Shown here: positions 53,094 to 62,969 of the stretch, piece after piece | Numbering within the stretch: the first letter of the stretch is position 1 | Layout of the letters: each line of letters opens with the position of its first letter | NCBI GenBank assembly: GCA_030844895.1 | Contig: CM061227.1 | Span: 75,442,575-75,506,574 of the forward strand | DNA length: 64,000 nt | Origin: Ambrosia x helenae | Lineage: Eukaryota; Streptophyta; Magnoliopsida; Asterales; Asteraceae | Reading direction: 5' to 3' | The notes under the pieces: generated by a model | What the model saw: the letters and a program-made list of their open reading frames with translations, nothing else | What the model was told of the DNA's origin: nothing | Databases searched by the model: none | Translations under genes and position numbers: made by a program

Positions 53094-54860
53094 ATGTGGC
53101 GTTTTCAAACTACTCCGGGATCAGCAACAACACAACCACAACAGAAAACGATGGACCCATGGACAGTGGCAGCGCAAAAGACAAACACACAGTCTTCACA
53201 ACCACTTAACTACATGGCAACGACGAGCACAATGCCTCAAAGTGTAGCACATCCGGCACTACAATCTGATTACTGGGGAGTAGCAGCAGCGGCGGTAAAT
53301 ACTCAAACCACTAATGCTATTTCTACTTTGATTAAGGATTTGTCTACAGGTAGTGGAACTCGGCCACCGAAGCTCATGGAAATGAAAGAGTATAATCAGT
53401 GGCATACCATGTTCAAGATCCATTTGGAAGGCATGGGAGTGGAAGGAGCAGAGGCATGGAGCATGATTGTTAAAGGTTACACAGCACCGATTTTGGAGAA
53501 TACAGGTGAGATGATTCCTTTGGAAAGCTTAACTGAGGACGAGAAGAAGAAATATGTGGTGGAGAAGAAGGCTTTTTCCCAATTGACACAGGCAATCACA
53601 AGTGACCTGTTGCATCAGTTTGGGACATGTACTACATCAAAGCAGCTTTGGGATAAGCTTAAGAGGAAGCATGATGGTAATGAGAAGACTAGGAGCCTGA
53701 GAATGGAAGAATTGGTCAAAGAGTTTGAGAATTTTTCTTTTATTAATAATGAAACTCTAAAAGAACTAACTCCTAGATATATGCATTTGTTGTCTGAATT
53801 GTCTAGTTATGGTGTACAGATTCCAATGACTAAGCAGGTGGATAAGTTTGCAGATGCTTTACCACCACAATGGGATCAGCATGTGGAAGTTCTCAGAGAG
53901 AAGGATGCTTATCAATTCTGGACTATTTCAGAGTTTATCGAAAAGTTGGAGAACAAAGAGTTGGAGGATAGGAGGAAAGCTAGAAGGTCACAGATTCCTC
54001 AGAATCCCAGTTTGTATTTTGGAGGTACTTCAGTTCCAGTTGGTAACTCGAACTCAGGAAACATTGCACCACATGTTGCATGTATTTCCAATGTCATGGA
54101 ATCATCAAAACCAACCACCAACTACTTGACACAAACATCATCCTACTCACAACCATCATACACACCACCACAATACAATTCCTACATTTCACCACTCTCC
54201 CTAATGCAACAAGCAAGTTTTTACACCGCTAACCAATCACAACAACCAGTAAACCAAGTTATTCAACCTAATCAACAACCGGTGGTTTTGGATACATCTA
54301 ACTTGGGAAATGTGACTGTGGAGGTTGCTCAACAACACATTGCATTAGTCTCAGCAATGGTTTCATCCTACAATGGGTTAGTTGCTAGTCAGATTGGGAA
54401 CAACAATTTAACCAACGAAGACTATGCACAGATTGACAAGGAAGAGATGGAACTCATTGACATTCAATGGGCTTTTGCGAGTATCATGAGAAGAGCAACA
54501 GAGTTCATCGAGAAAACAGGAAGGACTGATTTAGCAACTTCTCCCAACACAACCTACGGATTTAACAAGGAGAAGGTTACGTGTTTTAATTGTGGAGAAA
54601 AAGGACATTTTAAAAGGGAATGCACTCAGCCACCTAAACAAGGTAATCGAAACCCTTTCAATGCAAATTACCAGAACCGTCAACAACAAAACCAAGTTTC
54701 TTACCAAAATAACAACAACTACCAAAACCGAAACTTTAACAACCAAACACTCAAAACCAGATTCAAAACCAATCTCCTAACAACACAAACCGAACAGTTG
54801 TACCTATCACTACACCTAATGAGACTCAACAGAATGCGAGTCAGAACCAAGCTTTGGTGA
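53094..54860 (+). CDS. gag: F Gag
   Basis: Start at ATG 53094 (MWRFQTTPG), matched by R1. A Gln/Thr-rich lead precedes the copia Gag domain (PPKLMEMKEYNQWHTMFKIH, residues about 85-280, with QLTQAITSDLLHQFGTC and LWDKLKRKHDGNEKTRSLRM). CX2CX4HX4C knuckle CFNCGEKGHFKREC at residues 497-510, then an Asn/Gln-rich tail. The last about 40 residues in this frame look unnatural, while the -1 frame continues the Asn/Gln-rich tail into the next ORF, so the true Gag product probably passes into that frame. Gag forms the particle and binds the RNA. Confidence 0.9.
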   Translation: MWRFQTTPGSATTQPQQKTMDPWTVAAQKTNTQSSQPLNYMATTSTMPQSVAHPALQSDYWGVAAAAVNTQTTNAISTLIKDLSTGSGTRPPKLMEMKEYNQWHTMFKIHLEGMGVEGAEAWSMIVKGYTAPILENTGEMIPLESLTEDEKKKYVVEKKAFSQLTQAITSDLLHQFGTCTTSKQLWDKLKRKHDGNEKTRSLRMEELVKEFENFSFINNETLKELTPRYMHLLSELSSYGVQIPMTKQVDKFADALPPQWDQHVEVLREKDAYQFWTISEFIEKLENKELEDRRKARRSQIPQNPSLYFGGTSVPVGNSNSGNIAPHVACISNVMESSKPTTNYLTQTSSYSQPSYTPPQYNSYISPLSLMQQASFYTANQSQQPVNQVIQPNQQPVVLDTSNLGNVTVEVAQQHIALVSAMVSSYNGLVASQIGNNNLTNEDYAQIDKEEMELIDIQWAFASIMRRATEFIEKTGRTDLATSPNTTYGFNKEKVTCFNCGEKGHFKRECTQPPKQGNRNPFNANYQNRQQQNQVSYQNNNNYQNRNFNNQTLKTRFKTNLLTTQTEQLYLSLHLMRLNRMRVRTKLW

Positions 54861-57112
54861 CTCAACAGGATGAAAGGTTTGACTGGTCGGGTATGCAAAT
54901 AGGAGTTGAGGAAGTGACTACTGGTGGGAATGTGGCATGTGTTGCTTATCAGGTTGATATGGAAGAGTCGGTGGTAGTTGATGAGAAGAAAGAAACTGAG
55001 GAGTGTGAAAGTGATGATTCTGAGACTGAGATGGAAGTGGAGAATGAACCTGTTGAGGTTAAGGCTGAGGAAACGAATTCTGGAATAGTGATTGATTCTG
55101 TTACTGATGTTCCTGAAGAGTGTAGATCAGTTTATTCAGATTCTGAGAGCGAATCAGATACAGAGGCAAGTGTTGATTCTTTAGATGATGATATTGATCA
55201 GTTGCTGGCAGAAGCTGACTTTTTGATGACGAGGAAGTCGTGTATCGCTGATGATGCTTTCACCAAGATTGACTACTCCAAGTTTTTCACTGGAAAGGAA
55301 GCTCATTTTGCGTTGATGGCCATGACTGAACCGCCAAAATCTGTAAGTTCTGAATCTAGCACTGATGTTATGAGTGATAAATATTGTGGAACATGTGATA
55401 GATTGACTGAGGAGAATAAACAACTCCGAATTTCACGTGATAGTGCTATCATGAACAGTCAATCTACTCGCAAAGAGTTGAATGCTTTCAACAAAATATT
55501 AGATGGCTATAAAAAGGACATTTCTGACTTGAAAAACACTTTGTCATTGAAACAATTGGCAATAAACAACTATATCAATGAAATTGAAAACACCAAGTTG
55601 GAAATGGCAGCCATAAAATGCTTTGCTGAAAAGGTTAACAAAAAGTTGGAAAGTTATAAGAATGTTGCTTATGTGGTAGACCATATCATTGATGATAACA
55701 CCACCAATTACAAGTCTGTACCATCTCCGGTTCTTTTTGAAAATCATAACTATCACCAAGTTATACCGGAGAGTTCGGTAAAATCAGACTCATCATCAGA
55801 AATGGAATCTAATACCTCGAGTATTGGTGATCCTTATTCCGATGTGAGACCGATTTTAGGCTTGAATGATGAGGGTGTTTATGCTGAAAGTGTGAATTCA
55901 GACTCAGAGAATGATGATACTGGTAGTGATCAAACTGTTAATGTATGTGAGATTCCAAAAGAAAATCACATCATTACTACTGAACCAGTGTCACCATCTG
56001 ATCATGTTCATCCGATGGCAAATGCTAATCGTGATAAAAAGTCTGAAAAGAATGATGTTAAGAAAGATAATGGTGTTAAGAATGTTGTTAAAAAGAATGA
56101 GTTGAATGAACCAAGTGACAAACCTGTCAAAGTGTTTTATCGGATGGAAGGATCCGATAAGATCATTTCTGATGAGGAATTTCCAATCAAAAACGTTAAC
56201 TATTCTAAACTTGACAAAATCTGGCAAGAAAGCACTATTTGGTTTCCAAAACATGAGAGAACAAACGAAATTCCACCAGAAATTTTAAAGAAATTGTTTT
56301 CGGATGTTCCTCAAGAACCAAAGGTCCATGTCACTGAGTTTATTAGACCAAATGACAAAGCAAATGGTTTTCATGAGCCCACTTACTCGAAAGGACCACT
56401 TCCTGAGAGTTTGAGGAATCAACAGTATAATGATCAATATCCTGTTAGATCATTTGCTCCACCAAATGCTCATTATGTTTTTGAAGAATATCAAAAATGC
56501 TTTAAATGTGGAGAACGTGGGCATTTACTTGCTCAGTGTCCATATGTAAGGCATAAAAGACATGAGGTTGAAGTTAGAAATTCCATGAGAAAGCCGATTG
56601 ATCATTATGTTCCACCACATAGACGGGTTGTTCCTCAACAACAACAGTTTTATAATCAAAACAATTTTCAAATGAGGAACAATCGTCCAATCCAATATGA
56701 TCAAAGGAATCGGATTGCTATGGAACAATCTTGGAGAAAGCCTGTGGTGAACACAACAGTTGATAGACAAAAGGTTCCACAAAAACCGATTGTCAAATCA
56801 AATGTTGGACCTAAGTCTGTTAACTCAGATAAGGTTGCCAAGAAAGTTACTTTTGGTAACAATGTTCAGAAACCAATTGAAAAACCAAAATCTCAAATTC
56901 GTATTCTTAAAAGGCCTGAACAATCTTGGACACCTAATGGTACTCCAGGAGCTTCTACTTCGAAGGTAAGTGAGAAAAATGAAAGTGTTTTGAACAATCA
57001 GAAAAAGATTGATCCAAAACAGAAAATTGTTGAAAAAGTTAATGAGGATGTTTCTTTGAAAACCAATGTTCAAAGGCCCAAGACTCAGGCTTGGGTCCCC
57101 CGAAAGAACTAA
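54740..57112 (+). CDS. F second ORF: acidic, coiled-coil, zinc-knuckle protein
   Basis: Open from 54740 (after a TAA at 54737-54739); first ATG at 54854. From that ATG: an acidic Asp/Glu/Ser region (residues 35-120), a coiled coil about 185-280 (RLTEENKQLRISRDS, GYKKDISDLKNTLSLKQ), more acidic linker, a CX2CX4HX4C knuckle CFKCGERGHLLAQC at 549-562, and a basic Lys/Pro/Gln tail ending AWVPRKN. It overlaps Gag by 121 nt in the -1 frame. Probably a Gag extension that lies before protease in Sireviruses; a second knuckle suggests RNA binding. AAG followed by GTAAGT at 56963-56971 is a strong donor. Confidence 0.82.
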   Translation, partial: QPNTQNQIQNQSPNNTNRTVVPITTPNETQQNASQNQALVTQQDERFDWSGMQIGVEEVTTGGNVACVAYQVDMEESVVVDEKKETEECESDDSETEMEVENEPVEVKAEETNSGIVIDSVTDVPEECRSVYSDSESESDTEASVDSLDDDIDQLLAEADFLMTRKSCIADDAFTKIDYSKFFTGKEAHFALMAMTEPPKSVSSESSTDVMSDKYCGTCDRLTEENKQLRISRDSAIMNSQSTRKELNAFNKILDGYKKDISDLKNTLSLKQLAINNYINEIENTKLEMAAIKCFAEKVNKKLESYKNVAYVVDHIIDDNTTNYKSVPSPVLFENHNYHQVIPESSVKSDSSSEMESNTSSIGDPYSDVRPILGLNDEGVYAESVNSDSENDDTGSDQTVNVCEIPKENHIITTEPVSPSDHVHPMANANRDKKSEKNDVKKDNGVKNVVKKNELNEPSDKPVKVFYRMEGSDKIISDEEFPIKNVNYSKLDKIWQESTIWFPKHERTNEIPPEILKKLFSDVPQEPKVHVTEFIRPNDKANGFHEPTYSKGPLPESLRNQQYNDQYPVRSFAPPNAHYVFEEYQKCFKCGERGHLLAQCPYVRHKRHEVEVRNSMRKPIDHYVPPHRRVVPQQQQFYNQNNFQMRNNRPIQYDQRNRIAMEQSWRKPVVNTTVDRQKVPQKPIVKSNVGPKSVNSDKVAKKVTFGNNVQKPIEKPKSQIRILKRPEQSWTPNGTPGASTSKVSEKNESVLNNQKKIDPKQKIVEKVNEDVSLKTNVQRPKTQAWVPRKN

Positions 57113-57134
57113 ATGATTTACTTTTTGTGTGCAG
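56966..57134 (+). other. Candidate intron joining the F second ORF to pol
   Basis: Donor AAG/GTAAGT after a complete codon; CTAAAT branch-like motif near 57109; acceptor TTACTTTTTGTGTGCAG ending at 57134. 169 nt. The pol frame begins at 57135 on a codon boundary, so splicing would remove the TAA at 57110 and the pol-frame TGA at 57114 and join both frames. S has the same arrangement. Confidence 0.6.
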
Positions 57135-60100
57135 GGAGCTTCAGCTGGCCCTATTAGCAGTCTATGGATTGTTGATAGTGGAGCTTCAGGCCACATGACG
57201 GGGGATCTCGCATTGCTGTTTGACGTGAAAAACATTAATGGAGGGTATGTAGCTTTCGCGGGTAATAAAGGAGGTTATATCACGATGGAAGGAAGCGTGA
57301 GTAATGGGATTGTGACTTTCGAGCGGATTTCTTATGTCAAGCAGATAGACTATAATCTGTTGAGCGTCAGTCAAATATGCGATAAACAATTCTCTGTGCA
57401 TTTTGATGACAAATCCTGTTATATTCTCAAACCGGGCTTCAAAATTCCAAAGGAGTGGGTAATGTTGATGGCACCTCGAGTCAACAATCTTTATATTCTT
57501 GACATGTCCAAGGCGATAACATCACAGGGGCAAATAACATGCTTTCTATCCAAGGCGACCGAAAAAGAATCGATAATGTGGCACCGCAGAATGGGGCACA
57601 TTCATCTGAGGAAAATGAATCAATTGGTGAGAAATGGGCTTGTCGATGGAGTAAACGTGAAACATTTCCATCTGAACGACAAGTGTGTAAGTTGTATGAA
57701 AGGAAAACAACACAAACAGTCCCATAAAGTGAAGAAAGTTAACTCTGTTGAGATGCCGCTTGAGCGATTGCACATGGACCTTTTTGGACCGGTCAAGCGC
57801 AAAATTCATCTTGGAGAGCTTTATTGTTTAGTTGTCACTGATGACTATTCACGATTTTCATGGGTGATGTGTTTGAAGAACAAAAGCGACACCTTTACCA
57901 ACCTACAAGTTCTGTTCACTCGATTGGAGAATATCTACAATTTGAAGATAAAAAGAATCAGGAGTGACAACGGGACGGAGTTCAAAAACGCCAAGATGGA
58001 TGAACTTTGTGAAAGCAAAGGGATACATCATGAATATTCGGCTCCGTATACCCCGCAACAGAACGGTGTTGCTGAAAGAAAGAATAGGACTCTAATTGGG
58101 GCGGCTAGAACAATGCTCGCTGACTCAAATCTTCCGGTAATGTTCTGGAATGAGGCGATTTATGCAGCAAATTATACATTAAATCGGGTTATAACAGTGA
58201 AGAAGTTTGGAAAAACATCTTATGAACTGTTACACCGACGAAAGCCCAACTTAGAGTATCTAGAACCTTTCGGGGCGCCATGCACGATGTTGAAACCAGG
58301 TGAGAAGTTTAGTCCTAAAGCTGAGGAGGGATATTTTGTTGGATATGCAACCCCGCTCAAACGGGTATTCAACAAGCGAACTCGTCAAGTGGAGGATTGG
58401 GCTAACGTGGAAGTTCAACGATACACTCAAAATTTGCAAGGCACGGGCACTGATTGGATGTTTGATTACAAAGATTTCTTTGAATCATTCAACCTAGATA
58501 GCTTGGTTGAAGAAGCTGTTATCAGATTACTTTACGAGTGTGAAAACGCGGCGACTTCACCGTTGATGCGTCCAATCACCGTAAACCCCCCACCAGCTTC
58601 TAATGATACCAGTGCTCCTATACAAGAGGAAGAAATGTTTCAAGAAGCTTCAACTTCATTAGACACTTCAGAATCTGAAGATGAACAATTTGAAGAAGCA
58701 GTTCTTGAACATGCAGAAGAATTAGAGGCGCAACCTGTGAACCCAACTCCAAATCCAAATGTTGCTTCATCATCAAACACGGGTCATGATCAGGATGCTG
58801 TAGAAAATTTGACTGCTCAGACGGGAGTGATTGTACCTATTAATCCGGAATCTCGGATTCATCGTATTCACCCGCTGGAGCAAGTTATCGGTGATCCTGG
58901 AAGTGGTGTTATGACCAGAGGGCAGCTGAAAAGCGTTAACTCGCCAGAGAGTTTTGGTGCTTTAGCATTATATGCCAAAATTCAGAAATCTGGTAGTCAA
59001 AATGATTGGTCGTTTGCATGTTATGTGTCGCAGGTAGAGCCGAGGACTTACAAAGACGCTTTGAATGAAGATGCCTGGGTTGAGGCAATGCAGGAGGAGT
59101 TATTGCAATTCCAGAAATTGGGAGTCTGGACACTCACAGATTTGCCGCCGGGAAGGAAGAAAATAGGCACTAAGTGGGTGTTTAAGTGCAAAAAGGATGA
59201 TCGTGGAGTTATTTTTCGCAACAAAGCCAGATTGGTCGTGCAGGGTTTCCATCAAATCGAAGGGATTGATTATAACGAAATCTATGCACCAGTAGCACGA
59301 ATTGAAGCTATTAGGATGTTCCTTGCGTTTGCTTCATACAAGAAATTCAAAGTCTATCAAATGGACGTCAAGAGCGCATTTTTGTACGGGAAAGTCAAGG
59401 AGGAGGTTTATGTCGGGCAGCCACCAGGCTTTGAGGACCCAATCCACCGGGACAAGGTCTACGTGCTAAACAAAGCTTTATATGGTTTGCACCAGGCTCC
59501 AAGACAGTGGTACGAGGAGCTAAGTACATACCTCATCTCCAAAGGATTCAAGCGCGGCCTCGTCGATTGCACCCTCTTTACGAAGAAGACGGGAGATGAC
59601 TTGCTTCTAGTACAGATTTACGTTGATGATATTATATTTGGTTCAACTAACGAACTTTTATGCAGGGAATTCGAAACTGTTATGCAAGAAAAGTTCGAAA
59701 TGAGCGCTATGGGGGAGATGCAGTTTTTCCTCGGCTTACAGGTGGACCAAAGACCCGACGGGATCTTCATTCACCAGACAAAACATGTATCCGACATCTT
59801 GAGCTGATTCCAGATGGAGGATTCTAAGCCGATGGATACCCCGATTCAACCCAATCACGGGATTGGAGTGGATGCTAAGGGGGAGCTGACAGATCCATTT
59901 ACATACAGAGCAATCATCGGATCTCTGATGTATTTGACAGCGTCTCGACCAGATATTATGTATGCAACGTGTCTCTGTGCTCACTATCAATCGAAGCCGA
60001 AACAAAGTCATCTGACGGCGGTCAAGCGTATCCTTCGATATCTGAAGGGTTGTCCATCAAAAGGACTTTGGTACCCTAATGATGATGATTTTGATTTTAT

Positions 60101-60566
60101 TGCCTTTAGTGATGCAGATTGGGGCGGCTGTGACAAAGATAGCAAATCAACAACAGCTGGTTGCCAGTTTTTAGGGAGCAGGTTAATTACCTGGCAATGC
60201 AAGAAACAGACTTCCGTTGCACTGTCTACATGTGAAGCCGAGTACATTTCAGCCTCGAGTTGCTGTTCACAAGTGCTCAGGATCCAACAACAGATGGTCG
60301 ATTACGGTTTGCAGTTTCTTAAAACCCCTATACACTGTGACACCGAAGCCGCAATTGCACTAACTAAAAATACTGAAAATCATTCTAAAGCGAAACATAT
60401 CCGGATTAAATATCATTTTATCCGTGATTGTTACGCTAAGGAATTGATTGATATGGTCAAAATCCATACTGACTACCAACGTGCAGATTTGTTTACAAAA
60501 GCTTTTGACAGATCCCGCTTTGAATATCTTTTGAAAGTAAACAATATAAAGGAAAAACAGGACTAA
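57135..60566 (+). CDS. pol: F Pol: protease, integrase, reverse transcriptase, RNase H (one in-frame stop)
   Basis: Protease WIVDSGASGHMTG with the active Asp at 57174. Integrase: HHCC finger HRRMGHIHLRKM and CVSCMKGK; DDE core in VVTDDYSRFSWV, RSDNGTEFKN and PQQNGVAERKN. A variable acidic linker follows. RT: YQMDVKSAFLYG and YVDD at 59619-59630. RNase H: FSDADWGGCDKD, CEAEYISAS, HCDTEAAIAL. TGA at 59805-59807 interrupts where E1 has CGA; otherwise the frame is open to TAA at 60564-60566. About 1140 codons, normal for copia pol. No in-frame ATG near the start and a stop just upstream, so translation must come from splicing, readthrough with a frame change, or re-initiation. Confidence 0.92.
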
Positions 60567-61950
60567 TCGGCTCCTCGGTTTATCGCTTTTTAATTTTTAG
60601 TTTTCGTTTTATATTTTTGCTAATTGGGAATTTCTCTTTGCTAATTGGGAATTTCTCTTTACTATCATAATCCTCAAAGAAGTTGATGCTTTCGAGGGGG
60701 TTGTTTAATCCTCAAAGAAGTTGATGTTTTCAAGTGGATTGTTTCTTTCAAATTTTTGTTTTGTTTTTCAGAAAAAAAAAAATTAAAAACCCAAAAATAT
60801 GTTCTTTATTTTAGGGGGAGTCATTTTATCGGAAAAACCAAAAACATTGAAAAATTTTCAAAATACCTAAAAATTAGAAAAACCAAAATGATTTCCTGGA
60901 TAAAAAGAGGAAATGATAGTACACGAATTCGAGACGTATGTTGATTACGTGTGATGTGCTGATAGGCTTCGTAGACTAAAAATTGCGTGCATTAGTGATA
61001 CAAACATAACAAACTACGCGTTGTGGCTGAACACCTCATGGACATATGGTCTTAGTACCGTAATTTCGTTTGATAGGGTATTTGTACAAAACTCGGAGGT
61101 TTAGGGTCATTATGTTATTAGTTGTCTGGGGATAGCCTATCTGATCTTCTGCTGTAAGTCATTACGGACCTAGATCAGACAGGATGTCTTTATAAAAGAG
61201 CTATATGCCAAATCCTAAAGTTACCGAATTGAGGAACTTTCCATGTTATATGATGATCAAAGATTATCTATTACATCGTATTGATCATTGATGCAAATCA
61301 TGATTAATATCAGTCCTCAACCTGGTATAGTGCATATGTTACTTTGCTGCATTAATTTGCTGACCTGTATACCTCTATGCATTATATCTTGTACAATTAC
61401 AGACGACGAAAGCATAATCACGCTTTACAATGAGTCTTTGTGCATTTACTTCTTGATACGGGAGTATGTCGTGTGTGTGGGAATCACAATGTGTTAGTCT
61501 AATACATCTAATTCGTATCATTTTAAAGCATTGCGTAATTGTCTGCATGTGAGCTTACGTGGACCACAATATCAGCAATTGCCGTGTCACATATTGTTTC
61601 TAATGATAATATTAAAACAGATCAACGCTGTGCTCAGATTTCTCAGTAAACTGATATGATCCTCTTACCGGAAATCACAAAATGTTTACTGCTTTCATTT
61701 ACTTTAATGCATTTTACTTTGTCGTATTTTACTTTTATTGTTAAAAAGATACAAAATCCAAAAAGATTTTAGGTGTGTTTTGACAAAATTTCAGAAAATC
61801 CAAAAGATTTGCATTTCTGCTTTATTTTTGATAACCGGGGATGCTTGATGGTCAATTTCTGAGATTTGATAACACCATCTGGGCTTTGTATCATTTAAAC
61901 AAGTGAAAATTTGAGTTTTGGAAGTTTAACGGATTGAAAAATGTTGAACG
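60567..61950 (+). other. F conserved post-pol block
   Basis: No gene. An AATTGGGAATTTCTCTTT direct repeat near 60622-60661 and a CTCAAAGAAGTTGATG repeat near 60673 and 60712. Polypurine-like AGGGGGAG at 60813-60820. Shared landmarks: CATATGGTCTTAGTACC near 61043, CTGGGGATAG near 61127, ATTAATTTGCTGACCTGT near 61351 and TGATATGATCC near 61651. Confidence 0.75.
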
Positions 61951-61989
61951 GGATTCGAATTCGTGATTTGGCGAAATTTTCAGATTTTT

Positions 61990-62240
61990 CCATTTCACAT
62001 TCGCCCCTTAATTGGGTCGAATGTGGAAAAATCATCACCTTCGACCATAATGGTTTTGGACGAATGTGGAATATTTCACTTCCGGGTGTCAATTCCACTT
62101 TCGGGTACATTTTTCACCTTCGGGTCTTTAATTAGGGGCGAAGGTGGCCATATTTCACATTCGTGCCATTCATTTGGGGCGAATGTGGACTTCACCCACA
62201 TTCGACCACCACCAACGGGCGAAGGTGGATCCTATATATA
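61990..62240 (+). promoter_or_regulatory. Putative internal promoter of F (TATA at 62233-62240)
   Basis: TATATATA preceded by a dense run of CATTCGCCCC, GGGTCGAATGTGG, TTCGACC and GGGCGAAGGTGG motifs on both strands, like the LTR U3 motifs. A leader of about 140 nt with CCTTGTTGCTCGTGTTTCTTT, close to E1's, leads to the donor. Confidence 0.55.
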
Positions 62241-62378
62241 ACCCATTTCAGGTTCGAACCCCACATTCACAAAATTTTTCAAAATTTCATCCATAACCAG
62301 ACCTTGTTGCTCGTGTTTCTTTGGAGTCACTGATTCAATCCCTGCTTATTTCTGATTGTTTTAAGACTAAATTTGCAG

Positions 62379-62969
62379 GTAATGGACATCATTTCAGACC
62401 AGAATCGTCGTGTTTTTAAACCGGACCTAGTGTTTAAATTTTAGGGGTTTAAGATGTTCGTTAAATACTGGTTTTTGTTTCCGATCACTTTTCATATGTT
62501 TTAGGGGGAGAATACAAAAGGAATTAGGTTTATAACAATGATTAGATGTTTGATTGATCGATTGAACCAGTTAAAACCTAATTCTACTTTAAAACTCATG
62601 AAAACTGAATAATTTTGACAATTGGTTTTGAACAAGTGTTAATCGGCCTTGTTAGAACATATTCAGATCATAATAACATGTTATATTCAACTTTGGCAGA
62701 ATTTCAAATTTTGGGATAAACTTTTTCACCTTCGGTTGAAATAAACGGGCGAAGGTGGTTTTGGTTTGGGCGAATGTACAAAAAAATCTGGACGAAAGTG
62801 ACTTTTATTTAGATCATGTTCACATTCGACCATAAATTTCACATTCGACCAAATAATCTCACATTCGACCATTCTAAAACGGGCGAATGTGCAGAATATT
62901 TTTGACCAGAATTTTTGTAATTTTTGTCGTTTTTGTATTTTGACGTGTTTGTTTGATTTTAATGTGCAG
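62379..62969 (+). other. Candidate intron before the F env-position ORF
   Basis: Donor TTTGCAG/GTAATG, acceptor TTTGATTTTAATGTGCAG placed directly before the ATG at 62970. 591 nt. A polypurine-like AGGGGGAG lies inside at 62503-62510, and GGGCGAA/TTCGACC motifs cluster at 62740-62890. Confidence 0.6.
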
